DNA of 64,000 bases, from positions 22,863,019-22,927,018 of the forward strand of contig CM049306.1 in assembly GCA_026874595.1 (NCBI GenBank), written 5' to 3'. Position 1 is the first letter of the stretch; every line of letters starts with the position of its first letter. Below, one piece after another: positions 12,500-25,179 of this stretch. This DNA is from Sipunculus nudus. Lineage: Eukaryota > Annelida > Sipuncula > Golfingiida > Sipunculidae. The position numbers and the translations under genes were made by a program. The notes beneath the pieces are model-generated. The model did no database searches and had not been told where the DNA came from. It saw only the letters and a list, made by a program, of their open reading frames with translations.

Positions 12500-12991
12500 A
12501 AATGTTACATAAAAGGCTGATTTCTCTCCTGGGGTTCGAGGGTTTTCTTTAAAAAGTATAAGGTATATGCACCAATACATCATATGTTTACTGTCGCTTA
12601 ACGATCAGGTGATAATTGGACAGACAAGGCTGTCGTGCAACCGCGTCTGTCCGCGGGGTCAGATCAAAGTTAAATCCTGGCGCCAAGGGGTGTCCAATCG
12701 CAGCAGACGAACTCTTCTCCGCGAATAAGTCTCCCTGAACTGAACTTCACGGCAGTCCCATTATTCTCCAGGAGGGGTGGATTCTAATCAGAGAAGCCAA
12801 AAGCAGCCTATAATCAATGAATTTATGACCTATTTTCACAATGGGTTCGTCGACCTGTCAATAATGAAGGCTGACGTAGTAAAATTTATTGCTTTAGGGC
12901 GAATTATATCAGCCACTTATACATCTTCAGTACTGATTCACAACCAAAACAGCCAAGCATACAGGTTCAGCAGAAGTGTCCTTCAGCAGAA
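12500..12991 (+). promoter_or_regulatory. Probable promoter and 5' UTR of the bHLH gene
   Basis: This segment is more GC-rich than its surroundings and ends at the bHLH start codon. It has a TATA-like TTTAAAAAGTATAAGG at 12550-12565 and CCAAT within GTGTCCAATCG near 12690. In the coding frame a TGA at 12872-12874 precedes the start with no ATG between, so the downstream part reads as 5' UTR. The transcription start is not determined; a further upstream noncoding exon is possible. Confidence 0.4.
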
Positions 12992-15611
12992 ATGGTCCAC
13001 GTTCCAGAGATACCGATTGCAACAGAACAAACTTGTACTGAAAAATCTGAAACCATGATGGATTTAGAGGAGAAACTTGGGCGAAAACCTCTTAAGCGTT
13101 CTCGCATTGAAAATTCATCGCCAATTGTGATTACACCAATAGATTTATCTAAGACGGATGATGTTTCTTCGAGCCCGGATTTGTCAATGAATAAGCCCCA
13201 AGACGAAAATTCGACTATCATCAGTGCCGGTATCCTCACACCGTCTGATGAAATTAACAGAGACACCCGCGGTACCCCGGCGTCAGCCACACTGAAACCC
13301 AACAACGGTCGTCTGCTGACCACAGATCACCCGTACCACACACCCGATGTCGGTCCGGCCAGCTATGCCACAGTCACCGAGGATGGAGTTCTCATGACGT
13401 TCGCGGGCAGCCGTTGCTCTAAGTAAGAATATACTTTACTTAAATATTATTTTGACACATCCGTAAAAATTAAACACGACTTCGGAACCAGGGGGGAGCA
13501 CCGAGAACCAAGTGGGACGCAAAAGGAAAAAAAAGTCGTTAATTGACATGTCCTTCCCCCCCCCCCCTCCTTTTTTTCAACCGGGGGGGGGGGGGGGGCA
13601 CCATATTATACACCCACACACTTTTTTGCCATTAAAAGATAATTTTGGGACAAAAATAGGACCCCCTTCAATACTTGAAAAGAAATGGATCATATAGGAA
13701 AATGTGTCAGTGTTAAAAAGTTCTTCAGATATTAATTGACTGTAGTCTTTCAGAATATAAGCTAACATCGTACTTCACAAATGGTTCATTATAAACCGGT
13801 ACTCCTTTAAAAATATAACATGGAATCAACCGCCGTTTTCTGTATAAAATATGCACTAATAGAGCTTCAAATTGGATTCATTGTTTGCACAAATACAGCT
13901 TCAAATGGGATTTATTGTTTTATCCAGATCAGTTTGTTCCAAGATATAAGTATTTCGAAACACGGAACATTTGGGGGACGTATATATATCAAGGTATATA
14001 TTAAGTTTATAGAAATGATGAGCCCTCTAGTTTCATATATGTTCCGCAGCCCATGAACTTTACGATATAGCTTCAAACAATGTATAGGTACAGTTGAATA
14101 AGGCGAATTAAGGTTTTCTTAAGGAGTGCACATGCACGTCAGTGACACATCCGTTATGTAAAATTAAATATGAATTTAAAAAGCTGGTTAGAATTAGATA
14201 TTTAATCCAGGATGGATTCGGGTTTTTGGAATTAGTTTGTACATCTAATAAGATGTTAATGATACAGGCCATTTTATTAACACTGTGGTAAAAAATTCAG
14301 TCCTCGCACTGTTATACAAATATCTGTACACAAATGCGAGCACGGGGTATTTAAGCAAGTGTCAATCGGGATTTCAAAGGCCGGTGGCACACATGGAGTT
14401 TCTTATTCACATAATCTCATATGCTCCTCCCGAGAACGTGTTCATCAACATGAGCATTCAGATTTTTACAGAGCTTATCAATAAAAGAGAAAGAAAATTC
14501 CGTTGAATTAAATCCTCAGTGTTCAGTTCAAATATATATTGTAACTTTATTAACGACGTGATTTAAAACAGTAGTTTGATGTGTCTTTTGTGTGAAACAT
14601 TATACATAAAAAGACATACAAATTTTTGATAATCATAACCATTATATATGAAGTTAGTATTCCTCAGGACAGAAATCGACTATATGAGCAAATATACTGA
14701 GGTGCATACCACTAAGCTGTAAGCGGTGACTTGGGTTGTTCCGAATGTTGCATATTCAAAGATATTTAGAGGAACACTAGCGAAAAATATAACTACAGAT
14801 ACTTAATATCTGATACAGATAAATTTATCCTATACTCTATTACTACAATTATATCAGAATGAGAATTTATTTTAATAAAAATTGGCTAAATTACTTTAGC
14901 CGAATATCTCTATCATAACAACGTTATTTTGTTAATTGGATTTTTAATGATAATGTATATATACTTCACAGGTACGCTCCCAGAAGAAAGCTGGTCACCG
15001 AGAGTGGCCGCCAGTTACGCCGGAAGATAACAAACGACCAGGAACGACTTCGTGTACGGAAACTGAACGACGCCATGGACAGATTACGCGAGCATCTACC
15101 TCCCAGTCACAACCCTCGTCAGCTGTCAAAGATCCGTACCCTACGTCTGGCCGCAAGTTACATCGGTGCCCTCACAGAGATGCTTGCCGAAAACCCAGTC
15201 TGCGAGAACCAGCGCCTTCTACCGGAGAACCCTGCGTACCTAGGCGCAACTCCCACCGCACCACACGTTGCCTGGCCAACAAGACAAGAAGCACCGTGGG
15301 CGAATGATTCTACTGTTTTCCATGCTAAAGATTTTGCCATGCCATATATTCATGCAAATTCCGAAACACCTGGTTTGGCGACATATTCGTCAGTAATGCA
15401 CCATGTGCAGCCTCAAACAACATCTTCCGAAACGCAACACACTGTGCCCAGCAACGTGTTGTGTCCACAAGAAAATACAACCATGCGCTACGTCTCGTAC
15501 GGACTTCCGTGCTTTCCATACTATCCAGTTTATCCTTATTCGATGTACCAACCGTCTGTGCAGGCGTTTCCACGATATTCTGACCCTCAACCGCAGGGCG
15601 CACACGAATGA
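12992..15611 (+). CDS. bHLH transcription factor, Atonal/neurogenin-like, divergent (356 aa)
   Basis: Two exons, 12992-13422 and 14972-15611, with donor GTAAGA at 13423, acceptor TTCACAG ending at 14971, and a split AA|G codon. The start is the first ATG after an in-frame stop (TGA 12872), with purine at -3 and G at +4. Residues 1-143 are a low-complexity, Ser/Asp/Pro-rich N-terminus. The bHLH follows at about residues 158-212: a basic region RRKITNDQERLRVRKLND, helix 1 AMDRLREHLPP, a short loop, and helix 2 LSKIRTLRLAASYIGALTEM. LSKI.TLRLA..YI.AL.E is typical of group A factors (neurogenin, NeuroD, Atonal). The usual N-x-R-E-R is N-D-Q-E-R here, and IET in helix 2 is IRT. The C-terminus is rich in Tyr and Pro (CFPYYPVYPYSMYQP). 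Such proteins act in the nucleus as heterodimers on E-boxes, usually in neural or cell-fate programmes. The subfamily is not settled. Confidence 0.93.
13555..13600. repeat. Poly-C/poly-G tracts in the bHLH intron
   Basis: A C run (with two T interruptions) and, 20 bases on, a G run of about 16 lie within the 1.5-kb intron 13423-14971. The rest of this intron is AT-rich, with no other feature seen. Confidence 0.8.
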
Positions 15612-15941
15612 AATGAAGCGACACCTGGTGTTCAATGCATACATTAAAACTGCGAAGCTCGAGTGGATATTTCCTTGGGTGCAAACAACACTTTGTATAA
15701 CAATTTTGTGATAATACATTTTTAGTAATGCTGTGAACTGAAACTGAACGATTGTCCAGGTGAACTGTGAAGACATCATTAACTATCTCTGTCTCATTTT
15801 TTTTCTTGTCATGGCAAGTGGGACACAAGTTTGCATTTTATATTTATAAATTTCATCATTTCATTATTAACGTTTATCACATTCATTCAGACATTTTTTC
15901 ATTTGTATATATGAGCTGTTCTTTCATTTATTCACTAATGG

Positions 15942-15975
15942 AATAAAATGGTATAACTATATTTGTTTGAATAAA
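15942..15975 (+). terminator. Polyadenylation signals of the bHLH gene
   Basis: Two AATAAA hexamers at 15942-15947 and 15970-15975 lie about 330 bases past the stop at 15611. The next TTTATTTATT is also A-rich on the other strand, so it might serve the convergent PBDC1 gene; that is only a possibility. Confidence 0.55.
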
Positions 15976-15979
15976 TTTA

Positions 15980-17553
15980 TTTATTCACACATATATTTTT
16001 CTTTTAAAATGGACAGCAGTTGTGGGCCATAAAGACAAGCTACCTCCCCAGATTTAGAAAATTACATTACTTCATTGCAGGTTACTTATTTATGTGTGTG
16101 TGTGCATACTTTCACATACTGACCACTAATCAGCACCCTAATATCCAAGGATGGCTGTGGCTTCAGTTATTCCAGACATAAACACAAATTTAAACATTGC
16201 GTGTAACTTGTTTTAAAGTCTCAAATAAAGGGATCAATAAATTAAACATGGGAGGCATATGCTAAAAGTATGAGAAAAATGTGCAGTTCCAATACAGTTT
16301 CTCTCCGCTTTTCACCAAAGATCACAATTAAACAGTGATGCTTCCAGATTATTTTAAGATATTTTATTTCTTCATATTTGTAGACACCCTGGCCCCTTCC
16401 CCCCCCCCCCCATCACAAACCCCAAATCTGAATCTTGACAAATCTAAAATTGATGACATACTGAGTATACTGTGAACATTCTTAATTTTGCAAGTTTTTT
16501 TGCTCTAATCATACAATTTGTTAGGTCTCAGATCTGATTAAGCATTTTTTTAATACTCAAAATGTTTTTCTGGGTTCACATGACTTGCACATATTCTGAA
16601 ATTAAATTAAGTATATACAAATTTTGATATTTAAAAAACATGCCAAATTATGAAAAAAGAAATCATTGGTTTTAGGTATTTTAAATTTCAATGGATATTT
16701 CTCAGCCATTAATGCTATAAAACAATCCATTTTAAATAATGTTAATATATGCTCATTAGGCAGATCTGAGACCTTAAGTAAGGAAATTAAAATCCATTTT
16801 AGCAAAGGAGAACACAATATAATAAATCAGCAAATACAGATTCAGGATTCATCCTGAATACAGACCTGACAACAATCCCGTTGCCATGAAAACCAATCAT
16901 TATCTCATGCTCTGCCCCTTAACTTATAATTGTGTAAAACTGTGTTCTGTCCCAAATTATTTAATATTCCTATATATTTGTACTCTTATTAGTACATATC
17001 ATATCTGACTAAAGCTGATAAATGGGATTCTTGTGACCCATTGCACCTAACTGTTGCAAAAGTTATGGGCCAGAGATGATTATGAATATATACAAGTGTA
17101 TACTTTTTCCAGCAGGAACCATCCATGAGTAATATATTATCGTTCAATAAATAAGAATAACAACATTACTGAATTATCTTTGTCAGTATATCATGAAGGT
17201 AGTTCAAAGAGTATCTGCAGTATTTACATTTATACCATATAGGCTAACCCCCCCCCCCCCCATTTTCTCAAAACAAAAGTCTGTTACACAAAGAATGAAC
17301 CTGTGTTATTTTTGGAGATATCTATTTTTGTTGTTGAAGGTAAGGTCTATCCCTCTGGTTTCAACAGCAATAAGCATTTTTACAAAGGTGGATAAAATAT
17401 AAAAAAAAAAACATGTTCACTATTGTAAAACACACTGTAATGTCATTTTGGCGTTGATATAAAATCCACTGTGGCAATATATTATACACAGTAGAGAGCT
17501 ATGCATGTTGATTGACAATCTGGAAAAAAAAGTATTTAGTCAAACTGTTTGTG
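15980..17553. other. Convergent intergenic region
   Basis: Lies between the 3' ends of the bHLH (+) and PBDC1 (-) genes and should include the PBDC1 3' UTR. Contains poly-C runs near 16396 and 17248. No exon or repeat family was recognised. Confidence 0.4.
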
Positions 17554-20500
17554 CTATGACTCATTAGTCTGTGTCTGTGAGTCATTTGTTTTCATCCTCT
17601 CTTCTAATGTCTTGTTTTTTGCATATTTTTTTCTCAATCCGGAGTTGTACCCTTCTCTGTTCCTTGCTATCTCTATGGCCAAGAATTGGACTCTTGGAAC
17701 TGTAAAACAGCAAAAGAAAATACTGATTAAATGTATGCAATATGTCTTTACACTCTTCAGAGTCTGAATTGTTGTTATATTGTATTTTATCTAGACTTCA
17801 CACAAACTGGAAATAATCTTTTATCTTATGATCAGACAAAAAATGCTTATACCGAAGTACAAAATATATAGAAAACATTTAAATGTTACAACTCGAAAAA
17901 GATACTTTTTTACTTCCTAGATCACTATTTTAAATCAACTTAACTTGTTTTTTTATACTCTTTTTCAGTGCTGAGTACATATAATCCTGAAAATCTTTTA
18001 TAAAAAACTTACCTATGGTTGTATTTTTCTCACTGTATTCCCCTGTGCAGTCTAATCTCAGCAGTGTAGCAAAATTCCATTCATCAACCTGCTTTTCAAA
18101 CTGGTTGCAGAAATTTCTCCACTCCTGCAATAAACAAGTGTTTAAAAGGATGTGTATCTTACATATGCACATAACTGTTCATCAGCCAATGGGCCAGTGG
18201 CACTGAATAACAGCTAAATTTGATTAACAATATATATAAAATGCTGGTTATCATTCATTTACACTGTTTAATGTTAATCAAAATATTTCACTTGAATGGT
18301 GTTTAACTGTGATGATTTGCATACATCTGAAGATGTGGCTTTAAATATCTTCAGTACACCTGTGACAAATTTATAAATTTCTCATTAGCATTATTAAATT
18401 TACTGTTTCATTATTTACAATATGTTCATAGTAAAATTACATACTTCTTTGCCCTTTGGGGATTTCATTTCATCTTCATCTATGACATCAACCTTGCAAT
18501 CAGGAAAATCTTTTCTAAACATGGCATAAATCCTGTTGTCAATCTGGGAAAGTTTCAGGATTGTAGGATCCACAGAAGTCAAGAGCTGTAAATATAAACA
18601 AACTGTATCAATGTTTCAGTGAGCTGAGCTAAACATCCAGTCAGAGTTTAGGAGAAAATAGGATGCACACATCTTTTTCGAGGATTTCTTTTCAATTTTA
18701 TCTGGCAAGAAAATTAAAAAGATATGAAAATAGAACTAAAAAAATCAGCCAGTTTTTCCTCCTTCCTTTCCTCCTTTCATCATTCATTATGACAAAAAGT
18801 ATTCCAGGAGATGAAAAAATAAGTTAACAAATTAGCAGAAAAATCTAGTGATCTGCACACTCAATTGGAATGCACTAGCCAGTGAGATTTTAATTTTTAT
18901 TCGCAGAAAAAAAATAAAATCCATGGGTAAAAAAAATTTCAGATGCTAAGCGGCTTAATATGAAAGCAATATAACATAAATCTTACATGGATGATGGGAT
19001 CTTTTGAGATTAAAGGGAGAAGGATGTTCTGTTTTTTTTATACTCACATTAAAATGCAGCTCTGCATTTTCAAAGCTCTTAATGGCCCAATGGGCTTCCA
19101 ATGTTTCCTGCAAGTACATATCAGTATACAAATACAGTGTTACCTGTGTTATAAGACCACCTGTTGGACTGACCAAAAGAGGTCTTTATTCACAGGTGGT
19201 CTTATAAGACAGGACAGTAATAACCAGTGTTAGGATCATTTAAGGGTGGTCCCGATACTTATTAGACAGGTGGTCTTACAAGATAGGTGTTCATATAAGA
19301 TAGGTGGTCTTTCAGACAGGTTCCACTGTATTACAATTATTCACATATATCACTGCCAAGACTACAAAGAAATGAAGGTTTGCACTGATCAAACTTATCT
19401 ATTTATAAAAACAAACATTTTTAAAACCGTTAAGTTGCTTGACTATTTGTACTTGGTGAGGTACACATTTAAAAAAAATTACAATATCCTAGGTATCACT
19501 GTATCACAAGTGCTCCTTATCACTATCCCAAACACAGAGAAACCACATACATATTCATCTTAATATTACAGCCACACATAAACAATATCTATTTTCAATT
19601 AGACTGAACATAAGAAAATACTACTCACATCATTTCCATAATTGTCTGCTGGAGACTTCAGGACTGACGCAACATTGGCAAGCTCTGCAGAGTTCTGAAA
19701 GATATTAAAAGCAGGGATATAGAAATGGGACAGAAATAGAAGTGTCAGTCCATAAAGAGCAGTAACATCTTTAATCCTTTCTCAATAAATCAATAAATCT
19801 ATGATACTATCTCCTTCCAAAGGCGCCACACTTGGGCTTCCATTAGATCTTCATTAAGACTATTCACCACTGGGATCTGTCTGTTTCAAGGGAGATTTCA
19901 CAATAGATTAAGGATATCATCATCCAAGCTCATGATAGGGTCTCTCCTGATTCGCTGTCATCTCTACATGTTAAAGCCTGAGATGTCCAGGCTGTTGCTA
20001 TGTCACTGTTGTTCCATTTTTAATGTGTCAGGAAAACACTAAGGTGAAAGGTTACAGCACGGTCAGTCGTGACCTACTCTGTTTACTATCTACAACTCAC
20101 TGTCTACTAACTGCAACTCACTGAGAATTGGTAGGTTTTGTGTTAAAGTATAATAGCATTACATTTCTTGTACATCATTATAATTACTTATAAATCATTA
20201 TATAACAATGAACCATATTGGCTAGTATTAGATTTTATTAGTTAACTAGATGTAATCATCAATGGTCCTCAGAGGGCCTGCAGAGTGAATTGGTGTAGAG
20301 TGATACTTTACTAAAACCGACCGTTCTAATAAAACATATGTTTTGCTTGAAAGAAAATCACTAATTGTGCTCTGGCAGCCATACTGAGTTTTTGGAGGGT
20401 CTGAAAATTGTTAGGAATTGATAGGCTCCTGGAGCCCTCTTTGGCACCAATCATCCCTGTGAATTGCATAAAGATGAAATATATTCTCTTTGGGATATGA

Positions 20501-21755
20501 TGTGTGAAAAAAAAAGACCGGTTGTGCTATGGCAGCCATATTGAATTTTTGGCCAGTCTGAAATTTGATAGGGATGGAGCCTTCCTTGGCACCAATCATC
20601 CCTGTGGATTTGAGAAAGATCCATCATATTCTCTTTTGGATTTCATGGCTGAAAGAAAATCACTGATTGTGCTCTGGCAGCAATAATGAACTTTTTGCAG
20701 TTCTGAGATTCAATAAGGAAGGAGCCATCTTAGGCACCCATCATCCCAGTGGATTTGAGAAAAATCCATCTTATTCTTTGGGATGTCGCGTGTGAAATAA
20801 GCACCGATGACATACAGCCAGATGGACACGGTGATCACTATAGGGCACCGGTTTTTCCATAGGGCTGTAATTCAATAGGTCTAGAGACCCTTATATGTAC
20901 CAACCATCCCTGTAAATTTTGGAAAGCTGAAGTTGCTGTTGTTGAGTTATTGCATGCAAAAGAAAAAGCAATTTCGCTGTGGCAGCCATATTGGAATCCT
21001 GACAGGTGTGTAATTCAATAGGTCTTGGAACCCTCTTATGTACAAATCATCCCTGTGAATTTGGGAAAGTTGAAGTATGTTGTGGTTGAGTGATTGCACT
21101 CAAAAGAAAATCAGTGATTAGGCTGTGGGGGCCCTACTATAATTCAAACTGATCTGTAATTCAAAAGGTCTTGAGCCCTCATAAGGACCAATCCTTCCTG
21201 TAAATTTGGGAAAGCTGAAGTATGTTGTTTTTTATTTATCATGAGCGAAAAAAATCAGTGAAGCAGCTGTGGTGGCCATATTGGAAATTCGATAAGTCTG
21301 CAATTCAAGAGTTCATGAGTCCTCATTAGTACCAATCATTTCTGTGAATTTGGGAAAGCTGAAATATGTTATTCTGGAGTTATTGCGCACAAAAGAAAGT
21401 GTCAATGTCAGGAGGATTGAAGGACAGAAGTACGGACTATCACAGTGATCACTATAAGGCACTGCTTGTCAGGCGGGGCCCTAATTATTATTTTATAGAC
21501 ATTCCTTCAAAAAGATGACAAATTGTCATAGCAAATCACTTGATAACATTTTATACACATACTACCTGTACAACACAACTCATAATAAGGATTTTCATAA
21601 TTCTGTAAGAACATATTCAAACAATTTAATACCATAAATATATTTCAGGCAATTCAAAATATACAATTAACAGGGTTGGCAATTTCTTTTAAGAGGTGAT
21701 TTCTTCCATGGAAACTTACAGAAACTTCCTGCTCTGAAGAAATAGCTTTCTCCAT
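17554..21755 (-). CDS. PBDC1: PBDC1 orthologue, six exons, complete (186 aa)
   Basis: Exons in transcript order: 21755-21720, 19694-19629, 19107-19048, 18585-18445, 18124-18013, 17699-17554 (stop TAG). Every junction has GT-AG ends and the coding total is 561 bases with frame kept throughout. The protein starts MEKAISSEQEVS, continues with LANVASVLKSPADNYGND, then AHWAIKSFENAELHFNLLTS and SVDPTILKLSQIDNRIYAMF, then FRKDFPDCKVDVIDEDE, then EEWRNFCNQFEKQVDEWN and FATLLRLDC, and ends with VQFLAIEIARNREGYN and a short polar tail. This order matches PBDC1 (CXorf26), a small conserved eukaryotic protein with the so-called polysaccharide-biosynthesis domain. Yeast Ypl225w/Chp1 of this family is a dedicated chaperone for eEF1A folding, so the name is misleading. 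The start ATG has G at -3 and G at +4. The charged C-terminal extension of the human protein is much shorter here. Confidence 0.93.
19131..19332. mobile_element. Small inverted-repeat element (MITE) in PBDC1 intron 2
   Basis: The ends AATACAGTG...CACTGTATT are inverted and continue as TACCTGT and ACAGGTT. The interior repeats AGGTGGTCTTA.AAGA.AGG several times. TA lies at both ends, as for Tc1/mariner-type targets. Its edge lies about 24 bases upstream of the acceptor of exon 3 (19107 on the minus strand), so it replaces much of the likely branch-point region. Confidence 0.7.
20350..21480. repeat. Degenerate tandem array in PBDC1 intron 1, about seven units
   Basis: Units of about 135-165 bases share CTGTGGCAGCCATATTG, TCTGTAATTCAATAGGTCT, ACCAATCATCCCTGTGAATT and TGGGAAAGCTGAAGTATG. 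Unit starts lie near 20375, 20525, 20668, 20835, 20978, 21123 and 21263. The array closes with TCACTATAAGGCACTG near 21460; the related ATCACTATAGGGCACCG occurs inside at 20834. The rest of the intron has no feature. Confidence 0.8.
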
Positions 21756-22339
21756 TTCTTCCAAATGAAACTTTCCAATTTCATATGAGAATATACAAAA
21801 CTGATAATTTTCAGCTTTATATCTGCTTAAACCGAATCTGATTCACCTTATTTGCAAATATAAAGGTTTATATTAATATATGAATGTATGACTATTAGTT
21901 TAATTTAATAAGACAATATGCCTCATGTAGTTTTGCACCAGTCAGTTCAGGAGACATAATTCAAAATCAATGGACACTGGTTTCTGTCCAGTAAACCAAG
22001 CAATGATTACCAGGTGATTACATACAAAAGTGCAGCTTCACTCCAGATACCCAGAGAGGCAGGGTATGGGGAAACAATGTCATTATTAACAGGGTTTCCT
22101 CCACTAAACGAATCAAACGGTCAAACTGCTCCATGTTATAACAGATTATTACCCAGCAGATACACATGTACAGAGATAGGGATTCTCATGAAAGGTACTG
22201 ATTAGTACTGATTTTACTCCACTGTGTTTAGCAATAGAACTTACATGGAGAGATGCTTAAATTTAAATGAGTAATAATTATAAGTTCAACTTGTGATCAC
22301 TGATCAATCATAGTGTAATATTATGCAGGATACTGTTGA
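21756..22339. promoter_or_regulatory. Upstream flank of PBDC1; promoter expected here
   Basis: This is the 5' side of PBDC1 on the minus strand. No TATA box or CpG-rich stretch stands out. The 63-codon plus-strand ORF at 22014-22205 has no recognisable domain. Confidence 0.3.
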
Positions 22340-22500
22340 TTCATGGCTTTAGGACAACTACCCCGCGTAAAAATTACCCCCTGAACAATTACCCCCCAGA
22401 CAATTACCCCCTGGTACAACTACCCCCCAGACAACTACCCCCATGGTATATAACACTTTTAAAGTACACATTGTACAAACTAAAAGTAAAATATTCCGAT
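22340..22500. repeat. C-rich minisatellite element, copy 1
   Basis: Starts at GGACAACTACCCC and continues with ACAATTACCCCC units, ending at CCATGGTATATAAC and AAAGTACACATTGTACA. The reverse complement of 29350-29610 has the same three parts (GGACAACTACCCCC, ACAATTACCCCC units, CCATGGTATAAATTAC then AAAGTACACGTTATACA), so the two are inverted copies of one element. Confidence 0.85.
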
Positions 22501-22852
22501 TGTAAGTATAACAAACACCGGTGATAATATATTTCAAACCAAGCATAGGTACATACATCAAGTGTATTGTAAAAATAGAAAAAAAAAATCCATATCATCA
22601 AGTTTTCAGTAGCTGATACAGGCAACCCTGGCATGCCAATCACGTTTGACTGGGTTTCTTCAGTTTCTTCAACCCTGCCTAACTTATACTGCCCAAGTAC
22701 TCAAGACTAATTAAGTAAGTTTGGTCACATAACTATGACCTTATACTCAACCATCTGCAAGCTTACAATAGAATTCCATTCATAAAGGGAATACCATTCA
22801 TTCTGATCCATTTTTACAAGTCATAATAAGTAATATCATAATAAATAATAGC

Positions 22853-23758
22853 ATGATATTATTATCCAAAGTGTTAAGTAAGATTAATGTAAAGAAAGCC
22901 TGTGGACCCCACAACATCAGTGGCAGATTAATTAAAACCTGTAGAAATAGTATGTCCTTCATCATACATCACATTTTTCAATTGTCACTCTCCTTATGTA
23001 AACTACCAAAATTATGGAAGACCGCAGAAATAACTCCAGTCGCCAAAAATAACTCTCCTAAAGTGATGAATGATCTTAGGCCTCTTGCACTTGCATCTAT
23101 TCTCGCAAAATCTTTGGAGCGAATAGTTCTTAATAAATTACTTCCAATTGTTAAACCAATGCTAGATCAACATCAGTTTGCATATTCATCCAATAGATGC
23201 ACAAGCGACGCAATTGCCACATTAACTCATTATATTTATCAACACTTAGACAGGGACCCCAGAAATTATGCCAGATCACTTTTCATTGATTATTCTTCAG
23301 CTTCAATACAATACAGCCACACATTATGATCAATCAGCTCTGTAGATATAACATTCCTCCTTCCTACTGTCTATGGATTCTAGATTTTCTCTCGGATAGA
23401 AGACAACATGTTAGAACAAGCAAAGAAACTTCTTCAGATATAATCATAAATACTGGTGCTCCACAATGCTGAGTTATGTCAGCAGTCCTTTTTATCCTAT
23501 ATACAAATAATTTGTCTGTGAGCCTTTCAGATAGTAAAATTATAAAATATGCAGAGGACACTGTCATTCTAGGCCTGATACACAAGAATGATGAATCACT
23601 CTACAGGAAAACCATTCAATATGTGACTGGTTGGTGTGAGGAACACTACCTTCAATCAAATGTAAAGAAGACTAAAGAAGTAGTCTTTGATTGTAGGAGA
23701 TCAAATCTGTAATTACCCCAGTTGCTATCAAAAATGAAGATGTCGATATTGTAGAAAA
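22853..23758 (+). pseudogene. Broken LINE reverse transcriptase, 5' part (Rex1/CR1-L2-like)
   Basis: Reading starts mid-polymerase with no endonuclease domain, so the copy is 5'-truncated. Recognisable parts are KKACGPHNISG, VMNDLRPLALASILAKSLER, LDQHQFAYSSNRCTSDAI, LFIDYSSA, then NTGAPQ, the catalytic YAEDTVI (family Y-A-D-D) near 23548-23568, and WCEEHYLQSNVKKTKEVVFD. There is a one-base frame shift near 23300 and a TGA inside the GxPQG motif at 23471. The frame shifts again near 23710, and a large insertion begins at 23759. It cannot be active. The reading resumes at 28572. Confidence 0.9.
23751..23758. repeat. 8-bp target-site duplication, left copy
   Basis: GTAGAAAA immediately before the hAT-like insertion; the same eight bases occur at 28572-28579 immediately after it. 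Removing the insertion and one copy restores the LINE reading frame (IVEN continuing to YKFLGC). Confidence 0.9.
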
Positions 23759-25179
23759 TAGGGTTGGCCAGTAAGAGCCACCCCCGGCTTTAACCGCTGG
23801 CTAAAACCAGCTTTAGCCTGCCTGGTCAATACTTCAAAAGTGGTCAGTTCTTGCTATTACTGGCTAATACTCCTCTACTGAATAAAACAAGGGACCTATG
23901 GGTCACGACGCTCAGCTGTTATATATGATAAAAAAATATTATTTAGAAATGAGGCACATGCTGGTTTTGTGTGGTAATAAATATAAGCTGTATTATGAGT
24001 TGTTGTTGTTTAGCTTATGTATGATTTTGATAGTACCTTTGGAGACAGGGAAGAGGATTGATTTCATTTATTTTATTAACAAATGGAGTACTACTGTCAC
24101 ACAGATTTTGACTTGGCCATATAACTTATAAGCAGAACATATAATATAAGAGTTTAACTATTTATTAAAAAAATTACAAATATTGTCCCAAATATAATTT
24201 TTATTAAAAATAATAAGAAAATCATATGATTTTTTAAAATGAAATATAACTGATATGATTATTAAAATAATATTAAAGAATATATTCATGAATGCATTCA
24301 TGAATACATTTTGAAAGTATTTGCACGAGTATTCATATACTTTCATTTTTACCTGAATTCCCATTCTTTATGCAAGAAATTTTATAATGGAGTACATAAT
24401 CATATTCGTATTTAAATACAATTACAAAGTATTCGCACCATGTCTGGTATTTATTCAGTTTTCACCAAACAATGATGTTGAGAATCCAGAATATACAAAT
24501 TTCACACATTTGAATAATGATCATAAGTACCTGGTTTTATGGCTTTTATTTATATTAAAAAATAACTGTAAAAAATTCATTTTGGACTAATTTCACATCA
24601 ATGTACACACTAGACACAGTAGGAATCTAGATTAATATTATCAACTGCATCTTTGTCTATCATTAATTTCCTTCATATAATCCTTAATGATTAGTAATGA
24701 ATAATATGATTTACTTCTTTATCATTAAAAATGAACTGAAAAATGCCATAGGTGACTGCATGGTGTTATTTGGAATATGTGACATTCTACCCATCGATAC
24801 AAGATTCTTATATCATCAGTAACTACAAGTTAATTTCCTGTTATTATAAACTAACAAATTCCTTTTCTATTTTTCTTTAATTTGTTATTAAAAACCAATA
24901 AAAATTTATTAATTTATTGTTTATTGTTATGTTGTTGGTTAAAACTACTAGATGAGTTGGGTTGAACACCTGGATCAACTGTGGCTGGCCATAAGCTGCC
25001 TGGATTCTCCCCTCAAGTGTGCATAATTTGATGAAAGGTCAACAAGGTCAACATACAGGTGACTCAAGAGGGGCTGGAGAGAGCCAAAGTCTGACAGGGT
25101 CTCATAAAAAACATTAATAAATGCTACAATATTTGGCAAATTTCTTTCAGCTTTCTAAACTAAAAAGCTGAAATCCTTA

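Noticed and set aside
12528-12545. tRNA B-box-like GGGGTTCGAGGG
   Set aside because: No A box at the right distance and no cloverleaf could be drawn.
15325-15828. 167-codon minus-strand ORF
   Set aside because: It overlaps the bHLH second exon and 3' UTR in antisense and shows no domain.
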